From the NCBI GenBank assembly GCA_945878705.1, contig CAMCUE010000047.1:1-8111 (forward strand): DNA of 8,111 nucleotides, given 5' to 3'. Below the pieces are notes generated by a model, which worked only from the letters and a program-made list of their open reading frames with translations, was not told where the DNA came from and ran no database searches. Shown here one piece after another: positions 1-6,424 of this stretch. The translations under genes and the position numbers were made by a program. Numbering within the stretch: position 1 is the first letter of the stretch; the number at the start of each line of letters is the position of its first letter. Source of the DNA: Ferrithrix thermotolerans DSM 19514. GTDB taxonomy: Bacteria > Actinomycetota > Acidimicrobiia > Acidimicrobiales > Ilumatobacteraceae.

Positions 1-51
1 AAGTATGGTCTCAAAAAAGCTCGAAAAGCACCGCAGTACACCAAGCGTTAG
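1..51 (+). CDS. rpsI: 30S ribosomal protein S9, C-terminal end (partial)
   Basis: The first 16 in-frame codons read KYGLKKARKAPQYTKR and then TAG. This is the characteristic basic tail of ribosomal protein S9, in which the conserved C-terminal Lys-Arg reaches into the small-subunit P site and contacts tRNA. Only the tail is present; the gene begins left of the window, where rplM (L13) normally precedes it. The tail matches the family closely and ends at the usual place, so nothing suggests truncation other than the window edge. In actinobacteria rpsI is commonly followed by glmM, as here. Confidence 0.95.
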   Translation, partial: KYGLKKARKAPQYTKR

Positions 52-64
52 TTCTTATTTCGAA

Positions 65-84
65 AGCATGGGTAGTGCCGTGCT
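65..84 (+). terminator. Small hairpin in the rpsI-glmM gap, possible weak terminator or attenuator
   Basis: Arms AGCATGG (65-71) and CCGTGCT (78-84) pair over 7 bp, with one G-U pair and a 6-nt loop. A T-rich stretch (94-105, two runs of four T) follows only about 10 bases later, so this is not a classical intrinsic terminator. It is the only structured element in the 80-base gap between rpsI and glmM and could trim or attenuate rpsI transcripts before glmM. I see no convincing -35/-10 pair in the gap. Chance structure is a real alternative. Confidence 0.3.
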
Positions 85-131
85 GCTAAGCCGAGTTTTA
101 GTTTTGTGCGCTAGAAACTGCAGGTAAATAA

Positions 132-1457
132 ATGTTGAAATTTGGAACAGATGGTGTTCGTGGCGAATTTGGCACCGAACTAACTACGACTTATGTTGCT
201 GCACTTGCTCGGGCTGCGGCCAAAGTTCTGCAATGCAAACTCGTGGTGATCGGTCGAGACACACGCGAGTCTGGCCCGGTGCTTGAACAGGCAATCGCCC
301 AAGCACTAATTGAGTGTGGTGTTGAAGTGCACTTAATGGGCGTTGCTCCGACGCCGGCAATTGCGCATGCTGCAGCAACAGGTGACTTAGTGGCTTTTGC
401 GATAACTGCATCACATAACGCATATACAGATAATGGTGTGAAAATTTTTGGCAATGGCGGGCGCAAACTTTCCGACGATGAACAATCTCGAATTGAGATC
501 GAACTAATTAAGGCCATCGCAACTCAGAACTCCGGCCAGTCGGTTTCACAAAGTCAAGCAACTTTTCATCCCAAATATTTAGCGCAATATTGTGTGGCCC
601 TGATTGCAACGGCACCAAAAAATGCACTTGCGAATCTTCGTATTGCTTTAGATTGTGCCAACGGCGCGATGAGTAGCGTCGCACCAGAAGTTTTTGCTGC
701 GCTTGGTGCAACCGTTTCAACAATTCACACAACGCCAAACGGTAAAAATATAAACGACGAGTGCGGCGCAACGCACCCGGTTTCGCTCAGTGAGTCAGTC
801 AAGAATTTGAAAGCCGATTTAGGTATCGCATTTGATGGCGATGGCGACCGACTGATTGCTACAGATAACGATGGTTTGATAGTCGACGGCGATCATTTAT
901 TAGCGATTAGCGCCATAGAGATGAAGCGCACTGGCGCGCTGCGCAACAATAAAGTCGTGGTCACCGTGATGACAAATATTGGATTTCATCAAGCAATGCA
1001 ACGCGCCGAGATCGAAGTAATCACAACTCCAGTTGGTGACAGAGCCGTTTTAGCCGCAATTGAGGAAAATGATCTGGCGTTGGGTGGCGAGCAGAGCGGA
1101 CACATTATTTATTCTGATCAAGCAACCACAGGTGACGGTTTGCTGGCTGCGATTCGGTTGGCTGTTTTTGTTGCTAGTTCTTCACTGACATTAAGTGAGA
1201 TTGCCAGCGAAGCGATGACGAGTTTTCCTCAGGTGTTGATAAATGTTCGGATCGCCAAGAGCACTGAAAATATTCAAAAGATTTTTGCAGCAGAGATTTT
1301 GCAGGCGCAGAAGACTTTGGCGGATAACGGCAGGGTCCTCGTGCGATCTAGTGGCACAGAACCTGTAGTCCGTGTAATGGTCGAAGCGGCAAAACACGAA
1401 ACTGCAAAGTCTGTTGCGACTGCACTGGCCGATGCGATCGCAGCCCGACTGAGTTGA
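132..1457 (+). CDS. glmM: Phosphoglucosamine mutase
   Basis: GlmM interconverts glucosamine-6-phosphate and glucosamine-1-phosphate in the cytoplasm, the second step towards UDP-GlcNAc for peptidoglycan. The 441 residues match the family's usual ~445. All four alpha-D-phosphohexomutase signatures are visible: N-terminal FGTDGVRG (4-11); the active-site phosphoserine loop TASHN with Ser94 (92-96), followed by DNGVKIFG; the metal loop DGDGDR with Asp235, Asp237 and Asp239; and the sugar-binding loop GGEQSGH (318-324). The C-terminal phosphate-binding loop is RSSGTEP (405-411). The Ser-containing loop and the GEQSG form fit GlmM better than a phosphoglucomutase or phosphomannomutase. The ATG at 132 gives the expected MLKFGTDGVRG start, with a weak AGGT (122-125) six bases upstream. 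The stop lies 22 bases before glmS, which supports a shared transcript with the enzyme that supplies its substrate. Confidence 0.97.
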   Translation: MLKFGTDGVRGEFGTELTTTYVAALARAAAKVLQCKLVVIGRDTRESGPVLEQAIAQALIECGVEVHLMGVAPTPAIAHAAATGDLVAFAITASHNAYTDNGVKIFGNGGRKLSDDEQSRIEIELIKAIATQNSGQSVSQSQATFHPKYLAQYCVALIATAPKNALANLRIALDCANGAMSSVAPEVFAALGATVSTIHTTPNGKNINDECGATHPVSLSESVKNLKADLGIAFDGDGDRLIATDNDGLIVDGDHLLAISAIEMKRTGALRNNKVVVTVMTNIGFHQAMQRAEIEVITTPVGDRAVLAAIEENDLALGGEQSGHIIYSDQATTGDGLLAAIRLAVFVASSSLTLSEIASEAMTSFPQVLINVRIAKSTENIQKIFAAEILQAQKTLADNGRVLVRSSGTEPVVRVMVEAAKHETAKSVATALADAIAARLS

Positions 1458-1479
1458 CAGCGAAAGTAGACTAGAAACC

Positions 1480-4400
1480 ATGTGCGGAATTATCTGCGTG
1501 CTAAGTCGACCAACTCGACGCGCGACGCCAACCTCAAAAGAAGTCCTTGAACTTCTAGACAGCGCAATTAGCGCCGGCACTCAAAACAAAATTGCTGAAG
1601 TTGGAAGTTTGGTAGCAAATGCTGATCTGCTTTTACGCGGAGACGCTGGACAGTTCTGCTTGGCCGATAATCATCAACTTGTTGCTGAAATGACTTCGCG
1701 ATTAGATCAACTAGATGCGTTTGTCACTAGTTTTGAAGCGACTGTAGAAAGTTCAGAGCAAGTACAAAATCCATCAGCAGAATTGGTTTTGAAACAGATC
1801 ATCAACGCGAAAGATGCGTTGTGGGAGTTGCGCAATGATCGAATTCGAACGGCTCGACTTGTAGATGCATTGGCGGGACAGGGCGCTTCAAAATCGGCAC
1901 GCAGTGGTTATTTTTCTATTCAACAAGCGTTCTCAGGAATAGATCGTCTTGAGGTGCGTGGGCGTGATTCGGCCGGCGTACATGTTTTGGTTTGGGGTCA
2001 CGGCTTAAATAGCACGGATAAAAATGTAAAGTCTTTACTTGCTAACCGCAGCGATGACGCGTTGTTTATGTCGGGAGCAGTGCGTCTCACCGAAAATGCC
2101 TGGTCTTTTGTTTATAAAGCCGCAGCAGAAATCGGCGAACTTGGTGACAACACGAGGGTGATGCGCAACGCGGTGCAGACAGATGATTTGTTGCGTCTGT
2201 GCATTTCGCAACCAAATTCGCAGGTTGCAGTTTTAGCGCACACAAGGTGGGCAAGCGTCGGGATCATCTCGGAGCCAAATGCTCATCCAGTAAACAGCGA
2301 AGAACTTGAGCGCAAACATAATGATGCATATTTGGTTGCTGCACTTAATGGCGATGTCGACAATCACGCAGATCTTCGGGCTCAAAATAGTTTGCGAGTT
2401 GCGGGGCCAATTACCACCGATGCAAAAGTTATTCCGGCTTTGGTTTCACGGCGTTTGGCAACTACTAGTTCTTTGACTGATGCATTTCGTGAAACTGTCG
2501 CAAAATTCGAAGGATCAGTTGCAATTGCGGTAGCCAGTGCCAACGAACCAGAAAAACTTTTACTTGCATTGCACGGCAGTGGTCAAGGACTGAGCATCGG
2601 TCTTGCCGAAGATCGCTATGTCGTAGCCAGCGAACCATACGGAGTTGTCGAAGAGACGCTCAAGTATGTACGGATGGATGGCGAAGCACTTGCCGACCCA
2701 GATAATCCGTCAAGTCGCGGGCAAGTCGTAACACTTTGTGTTGCAGACGCTGGTGAACTAAGCGGAATTGTTTTGCGGTCTTATGACGGCAGCCAAATTG
2801 CGCTGAGTGAGAGCGATATTTTGACAGCAGAAATTACAACTCGCGATATCAATCGTGGTGAACATAAGCACTTCTTGTCGAAAGAAATCGCGGAAGCACC
2901 GCAGAGTTTTCGCAAAACTCTGCGCGGTCGAATCGTCGAGAAAAATGGCTTGCTGGTTGTTGAACTTGGTGAAGCAGTTCTTCCGAAAACTGTGCGCGAT
3001 GGACTTGCGTCTGGTGCGATTACTAAAGTTCGCGTAATCGGGCAAGGCACGGCTGCTATTGCTGGGCAAGCGCTGGCAAAACTTCTTAAGCAACTTGTTG
3101 ATATCCACCTCAATATTGATGCGTTGCCTGCCAGCGAACTTTCTGGTTTTGAATTAACGCTTGACATGAGTGACACTTTGATTGTTGCAATCAGTCAAAG
3201 TGGCACGACAACAGATACGAATCGCACGGTAGATCTTGCTCGCGCCCGCGGTGCAAGAGTTTTAGCGATCGTCAATCGTCGTGGCACTGAACTCTCGATG
3301 AAGGCCGACGGCGTGATGTATACATCAGATGGTCGCGATGTTGAGATGAGTGTTGCCAGTACAAAAGCGTTCTACGCGCAGGTTGCGGCTGGTGCGTTGT
3401 ATGCATGTGCGTTGTCAAGTGCGGCTGGTAAGTCAACCGACAAGGCTCGACATGAGTTGCTTGCCGGCTTACGCACGATTCCAGATGCTTTAGTTGAAGT
3501 GCTTGCAACACGACCAGCAATTGCGACAGCAGCAAAGCAGTTTGCATCGGCTCGTCGTTATTGGACAGTTGTTGGTAATGGGATGAACACGATTGCGGCA
3601 CAAGAGGTTCGCATTAAATTGTCTGAACTTTGTTACAAATCAATTTCGAGTGACACAACTGAAGACAAAAAACATATTGACCTGTCATGTGAGCCGTTGA
3701 TTTTTGTTTGCGCAACCGGCCTGCTTGAGGGCACCGCATCTGATGTCGCCAAAGAAATCGCAATTTATCGAGCGCATAAAGCGTTGCCGATCGTTGTCGC
3801 TTCGGCTGGACAGCATCGATTTGATGCAGCAGCGGCCGTGCTCCTCGTACCAAATGTTGAGTCGAGTCTTGCGTTCATTTTGAGTGTGATGGTGGGACAT
3901 TTATTTGGCTATGAGGCTGCACTGGCGATTGATGCACTTGCCCGTCCATTGCGTGAAGCGCGCGAAGTTATTGAACATGCAGTTGAACGAGGTGGCGATG
4001 CAAATGTATTGCTGACCAAGATTCGGGCTTTATTACCTGTGCCGGCTACCAGGTTCACCGACGCATTAGCAACGGGCAATTACGACGGGAATCTTGAAGC
4101 CAGCACTGCAGTGCGCATCGTGACGATGTTGCGCGACACACTTTCAAGTGACCCTGTGCAGTCTTATCAGCAAACTTCTGGCAAGATCGCCTCACCCGAA
4201 TTGCTACTTGACGATTTAACAAGTGCGCTAACTCGAGGTGTCGACGAATTAACTCGTCCAGTTGACGCAATTAAACATCAAGCCAAAACTGTCACTGTCG
4301 GTATTTCACGCAGCGACGAAGGTTTGTTCGATCGACCGTTGGTCAAGGCGTTGCTTGAGGCTGGGGTTGCCCGCGAACGACTTTCATATCGCGTGCTAAA

Positions 4401-4887
4401 AATAGTCGCTGATCTAGACGCCGCGGTGAGTTCGGTGACTGGGTTCACGCGATATCGAATTGAAGGAGATATCGCCAGCAACTCTGGCACGATCACAATT
4501 GTTGATCGTGGTGGAATGTCAAAAAGTCTTTCGTCGCGAGTTGATCGCAACTCTGCACTAGTTGGCACAAAGCGAAGAGTAGCCAGTGATCAAGAGGTGC
4601 TAGTTGCTCGCGGTCGCAGCGATAACCGCACCGTGATTATGGTTCCTGAAACTAAAAGTGGAGAGACAACTGGCATCACCTTGTTGCATGTGATGTTTCA
4701 CGATCAACTTGCTGCAACTGCAATGCGAGCGGTGTTGCAGGGTTACGACCGTCGTTACGACCGTCTAGTTGACTGGGTCACAGAAACCGAAGGATCATTT
4801 CGTGAAGATCGGCTTGCTGAAGTTCCTGTTGCTGACTTGTTGATTTTGCCGATCAGTGAGATGGCCGACCACTGGCGTTCGCGCTAG
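1480..4887 (+). CDS. glmS: Oversized glutamine-fructose-6-phosphate aminotransferase (glucosamine-6-phosphate synthase) homologue with insertions and a C-terminal extension
   Basis: Expected to make glucosamine-6-phosphate from fructose-6-phosphate and glutamine, feeding GlmM just upstream. At 1135 residues it is far longer than E. coli GlmS (609). Seen: class II glutaminase domain with nucleophile Cys2 (MCGII, exposed once Met is removed), RGRDSAG (160-166), HTRWASVG with Arg256 and Trp257, NG at 290-291 and Asp314. The linker motif SKEIAEAP (467-474) leads into SIS domain 1 (~512-645) with SQSGTT (572-577) and VASTKAF (625-631). SIS domain 2 (~690-830) has Lys713, Glu716 and His732, which align with catalytic Lys485, Glu488 and His504 of E. 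coli. Odd points: about 130 extra residues between Cys2 and RGRDSAG, about 50 more before HTRW, Arg828 where the tail lysine (Lys603) is expected, and about 300 further residues (833-1135) that I do not recognise. GlmS chemistry is the best call from the catalytic residues and the glmM neighbour. A regulatory or altered isomerase role cannot be excluded. Confidence 0.85.
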   Translation: MCGIICVLSRPTRRATPTSKEVLELLDSAISAGTQNKIAEVGSLVANADLLLRGDAGQFCLADNHQLVAEMTSRLDQLDAFVTSFEATVESSEQVQNPSAELVLKQIINAKDALWELRNDRIRTARLVDALAGQGASKSARSGYFSIQQAFSGIDRLEVRGRDSAGVHVLVWGHGLNSTDKNVKSLLANRSDDALFMSGAVRLTENAWSFVYKAAAEIGELGDNTRVMRNAVQTDDLLRLCISQPNSQVAVLAHTRWASVGIISEPNAHPVNSEELERKHNDAYLVAALNGDVDNHADLRAQNSLRVAGPITTDAKVIPALVSRRLATTSSLTDAFRETVAKFEGSVAIAVASANEPEKLLLALHGSGQGLSIGLAEDRYVVASEPYGVVEETLKYVRMDGEALADPDNPSSRGQVVTLCVADAGELSGIVLRSYDGSQIALSESDILTAEITTRDINRGEHKHFLSKEIAEAPQSFRKTLRGRIVEKNGLLVVELGEAVLPKTVRDGLASGAITKVRVIGQGTAAIAGQALAKLLKQLVDIHLNIDALPASELSGFELTLDMSDTLIVAISQSGTTTDTNRTVDLARARGARVLAIVNRRGTELSMKADGVMYTSDGRDVEMSVASTKAFYAQVAAGALYACALSSAAGKSTDKARHELLAGLRTIPDALVEVLATRPAIATAAKQFASARRYWTVVGNGMNTIAAQEVRIKLSELCYKSISSDTTEDKKHIDLSCEPLIFVCATGLLEGTASDVAKEIAIYRAHKALPIVVASAGQHRFDAAAAVLLVPNVESSLAFILSVMVGHLFGYEAALAIDALARPLREAREVIEHAVERGGDANVLLTKIRALLPVPATRFTDALATGNYDGNLEASTAVRIVTMLRDTLSSDPVQSYQQTSGKIASPELLLDDLTSALTRGVDELTRPVDAIKHQAKTVTVGISRSDEGLFDRPLVKALLEAGVARERLSYRVLKIVADLDAAVSSVTGFTRYRIEGDIASNSGTITIVDRGGMSKSLSSRVDRNSALVGTKRRVASDQEVLVARGRSDNRTVIMVPETKSGETTGITLLHVMFHDQLAATAMRAVLQGYDRRYDRLVDWVTETEGSFREDRLAEVPVADLLILPISEMADHWRSR
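2900..2924 (+). repeat. Perfect 11-bp inverted repeat with 3-nt loop inside glmS
   Basis: CGCAGAGTTTT (2900-2910), loop CGC, then AAAACTCTGCG (2914-2924) form an uninterrupted 11-bp stem. It lies in codons for residues 474-482, directly after the SKEIAEAP linker between the glutaminase and isomerase domains. A match this long with so short a loop is unlikely by chance in 8 kb, though the protein sequence here is also constrained. Confidence 0.85.
4449..4553 (+). repeat. Cluster of short inverted repeats in the 3' part of glmS
   Basis: Four inverted repeats sit within about 105 bases. GCGATATC/GATATCGC (4449-4456 with 4468-4475) has an 11-nt loop. GCCAG/CTGGC (4474-4478 with 4484-4488) shares its end bases with its neighbours. 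CACGATCA/TGATCGTG (4488-4495 with 4503-4510) has a 7-nt loop. GAGTTG/CAACTC (4538-4543 with 4548-4553) has a 4-nt loop. All lie in the unrecognised C-terminal extension. Each is modest alone and the function, if any, is unknown. Confidence 0.6.
4742..4765 (+). repeat. Exact 12-bp tandem duplication in glmS
   Basis: GTTACGACCGTC occurs twice back to back (4742-4753 and 4754-4765). It keeps the frame and encodes the doubled YDR-R-YDR segment at residues 1089-1095 of the GlmS homologue. The copies are identical, which fits a recent slippage duplication or a tolerated four-residue repeat in a helical, charged region. Confidence 0.85.
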
Positions 4888-4901
4888 AAAGTCAAACACT
4901 G

Positions 4902-5267
4902 ATGATCGGCCTCGGCATTGACGCAGTAAGTGTTTCGCGTTTTCGAGATGCCTTAGAGCGCACACCGACATTGCGCACCAGAGTCTTCACACAACAGGAA
5001 TTAGATTCAGTCGCTGATCGTCATGATTCGGCCCCTAACCTGGCCGCACGATTTGCAGTTCGTGAAGCAACAATGAAGGCACTCGGTGTCGGTCTTGGTG
5101 CATTTGATTTGCAGGATGTTTCGATTCGTAGCCACGCTTCTGGTGCTCCCGAATTAATCGTCACAGGCCGAGCTGCAGAACTTGCGCGTGAGCAAGGCGT
5201 TACTGCATGGCATGTTTCGCTTTCGCACACTCATGACACGGCCGTGGCCATCGTCGCGAGCCACTGA
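4902..5267 (+). CDS. acpS: Holo-[acyl-carrier-protein] synthase
   Basis: AcpS moves the 4'-phosphopantetheine arm from coenzyme A to a serine of apo-ACP, activating fatty acid synthesis in the cytoplasm. The 121 residues match the family's usual ~120-126. The N-terminal signature GLGIDAVSVSRF (3-14) holds Asp7, and the second signature FAVREATMKALGVG (51-64) holds Glu55 and Lys59; Asp7 and Glu55 correspond to the magnesium ligands of this family. The C-terminal HVSLSHT (104-110) is the usual beta-strand motif. One small departure is Arg54, where FAAKEA-type sequences usually carry Lys. The ATG at 4902 gives the canonical MIGLGID start, 14 bases after the glmS stop, without a clear Shine-Dalgarno site. 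The position between glmS and alr is the common actinobacterial one. Confidence 0.96.
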   Translation: MIGLGIDAVSVSRFRDALERTPTLRTRVFTQQELDSVADRHDSAPNLAARFAVREATMKALGVGLGAFDLQDVSIRSHASGAPELIVTGRAAELAREQGVTAWHVSLSHTHDTAVAIVASH

Positions 5268-5285
5268 GTTCGCATTCGTTCTGCG

Positions 5286-6419
5286 ATGAGTACAACTAAT
5301 CGTTGGGCTTGGGCTGAGATCGACCTAAGTGCACTAGCCAACAACGTCAAAAATCTTGTCGCGCAAGCGGGTCAAGCAGAACTTTGGGCAACTGTTAAAG
5401 CAAATGGATACGGACACGGCGCAGTTGAAGTTGCGCGAGCAGCCTTGGATTCTGGGGCTCGTGGATTATGTGTGGCGCTCGCCGATGAGGCGCACGAGTT
5501 GCGCCGCGCAAAAATTGCCGCACCGATACTTATTGTTAGCGAGCAACCACAAGCCCAACACGAACAAATGTTGCTTGACGATGTTTGTGCAACCGTATAT
5601 AACGAAGCAACTATCTCCAGTTATGCGACAACTGCTGAACGACTCGGAGTGATTGGCAAAGTGCATCTGAAAGTTGACACCGGAATGCATCGGGTAGGTG
5701 CGCCAATTGAAGATGCGTTGGCGCGTGCCAAACAGATCAGCAAAATGCAATCGTTGAAACTTGAAGGTGTTTATACACATTTCGCAACCGCTGATTTGCC
5801 TGAACATAGCCAGACAGATTTGCAACTGACGAAGTTTCGCGAATTTGTGAAGTTGCTTGAACAAAACTCACTTCGGCCAAAATATGTTCACACCGCTAAT
5901 TCGTCGGCGTCGTTGCGCAACTTAGATTTGACCACAGATATTGTGCGAGTCGGAATTGCAATTTATGGCATCGCTCCAAGTATTGAACTTGAATCAACTT
6001 CTATAAAACTCAAGCCGGTGATGTCGGTTCACGCCCGTGTTTCACATCTGCAACGACTTGGTGCTGGTGAAGGTATTTCATATGGTCTGCGTTACAAACT
6101 TGATCGTCCAGCAACAATCGCCACATTGCCGATCGGGTATGCCGACGGCATACCCCGACGACTTTGGTCTGTCGGCGGAGAAGTATTAATAAACGGCAAG
6201 CGTTGCCCAATTGTTGGTGTCGTAACAATGGACCAACTGATGGTTAATTGTGGTGAAATGCCGATCAAGATTGGTGATCATGCTGTCTTGCTTGGCGCAC
6301 AAGATAGTCAAACAATTACTGCCAATCAGATTGCAACAAGTCTTGAGACAATTGGTTATGAGATTGTCTGTGGCATAAGTTCTCGAGTCCCACGCCGTTT
6401 CGTCACTTCAAAAAAATAG
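5286..6419 (+). CDS. alr: Alanine racemase
   Basis: Alr is a PLP enzyme that converts L-alanine to D-alanine for the peptidoglycan stem peptide. The 377 residues match the family length. The N-terminal barrel carries the PLP lysine in VKANGYGHG (Lys38), the DTGMHRVG segment (Arg136) and HTANSSA (203-209). R221 in VRVGIAIYG corresponds to the arginine that contacts the PLP pyridine nitrogen. The C-terminal beta domain supplies the second catalytic tyrosine in GEGISYG (Tyr266), plus IGYADG (283-288) and TMDQLMV with Asp316. All key residues are present, so the enzyme should be active. The ATG at 5286 follows acpS by 18 bases and no Shine-Dalgarno-like sequence is visible. In many actinobacteria nnr (NAD(P)HX repair) stands between acpS and alr, but here it is absent. 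Confidence 0.97.
   Translation: MSTTNRWAWAEIDLSALANNVKNLVAQAGQAELWATVKANGYGHGAVEVARAALDSGARGLCVALADEAHELRRAKIAAPILIVSEQPQAQHEQMLLDDVCATVYNEATISSYATTAERLGVIGKVHLKVDTGMHRVGAPIEDALARAKQISKMQSLKLEGVYTHFATADLPEHSQTDLQLTKFREFVKLLEQNSLRPKYVHTANSSASLRNLDLTTDIVRVGIAIYGIAPSIELESTSIKLKPVMSVHARVSHLQRLGAGEGISYGLRYKLDRPATIATLPIGYADGIPRRLWSVGGEVLINGKRCPIVGVVTMDQLMVNCGEMPIKIGDHAVLLGAQDSQTITANQIATSLETIGYEIVCGISSRVPRRFVTSKK
6135..6155 (+). repeat. Perfect 9-bp inverted repeat with 3-nt loop inside alr
   Basis: GGGTATGCC (6135-6143), loop GAC, then GGCATACCC (6147-6155) form an uninterrupted, GC-rich 9-bp stem. It falls exactly on the codons for the conserved GYADGIP motif of alanine racemase, so much of the sequence is constrained by the protein. 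It is a strong predicted mRNA hairpin. Confidence 0.85.
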
Positions 6420-6424
6420 CAATC

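Noticed and set aside
191..517. Open minus-strand frame of 108 codons opposite glmM
   Set aside because: It lies wholly inside glmM, which has full family motifs. Its translation resembles no family I know and it has no start context.
1434..1443. TGCGATCGCA, containing the cyanobacterial HIP1 octamer GCGATCGC
   Set aside because: A single occurrence, and the gene order is actinobacterial, not cyanobacterial.
1458..1479. Possible glmS ribozyme or other leader upstream of glmS
   Set aside because: Only 22 bases separate glmM from glmS, far too short for the self-cleaving riboswitch found in Firmicutes.
2781..3176. Overlapping minus-strand frames of 116 and 131 codons opposite glmS
   Set aside because: Shadow frames of a well-supported gene, with low-complexity Ser/Arg/Cys composition and no recognisable motif.
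3174..3202. 8-bp inverted repeat CACTTTGA/TCAAAGTG around the SQSGTT codons of glmS
   Set aside because: The 13-nt loop and strong protein constraint make chance the simpler explanation.
3314..3327. 14-bp perfect palindrome TGATGTATACATCA
   Set aside because: A palindrome of this length without a loop is expected about once by chance in 8 kb. It sits mid-gene with no reason to be an operator.
1480..4887. Possibility that the long gene is a fusion or assembly chimera of two genes
   Set aside because: The frame is open throughout with uniform codon style, and the extra segments lie both inside and after the GlmS core, which an assembly join would not produce.
5466..5864. Minus-strand open frame of 132 codons opposite alr
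   Set aside because: Antisense to conserved alanine racemase motifs; no family resemblance and no ribosome binding site.
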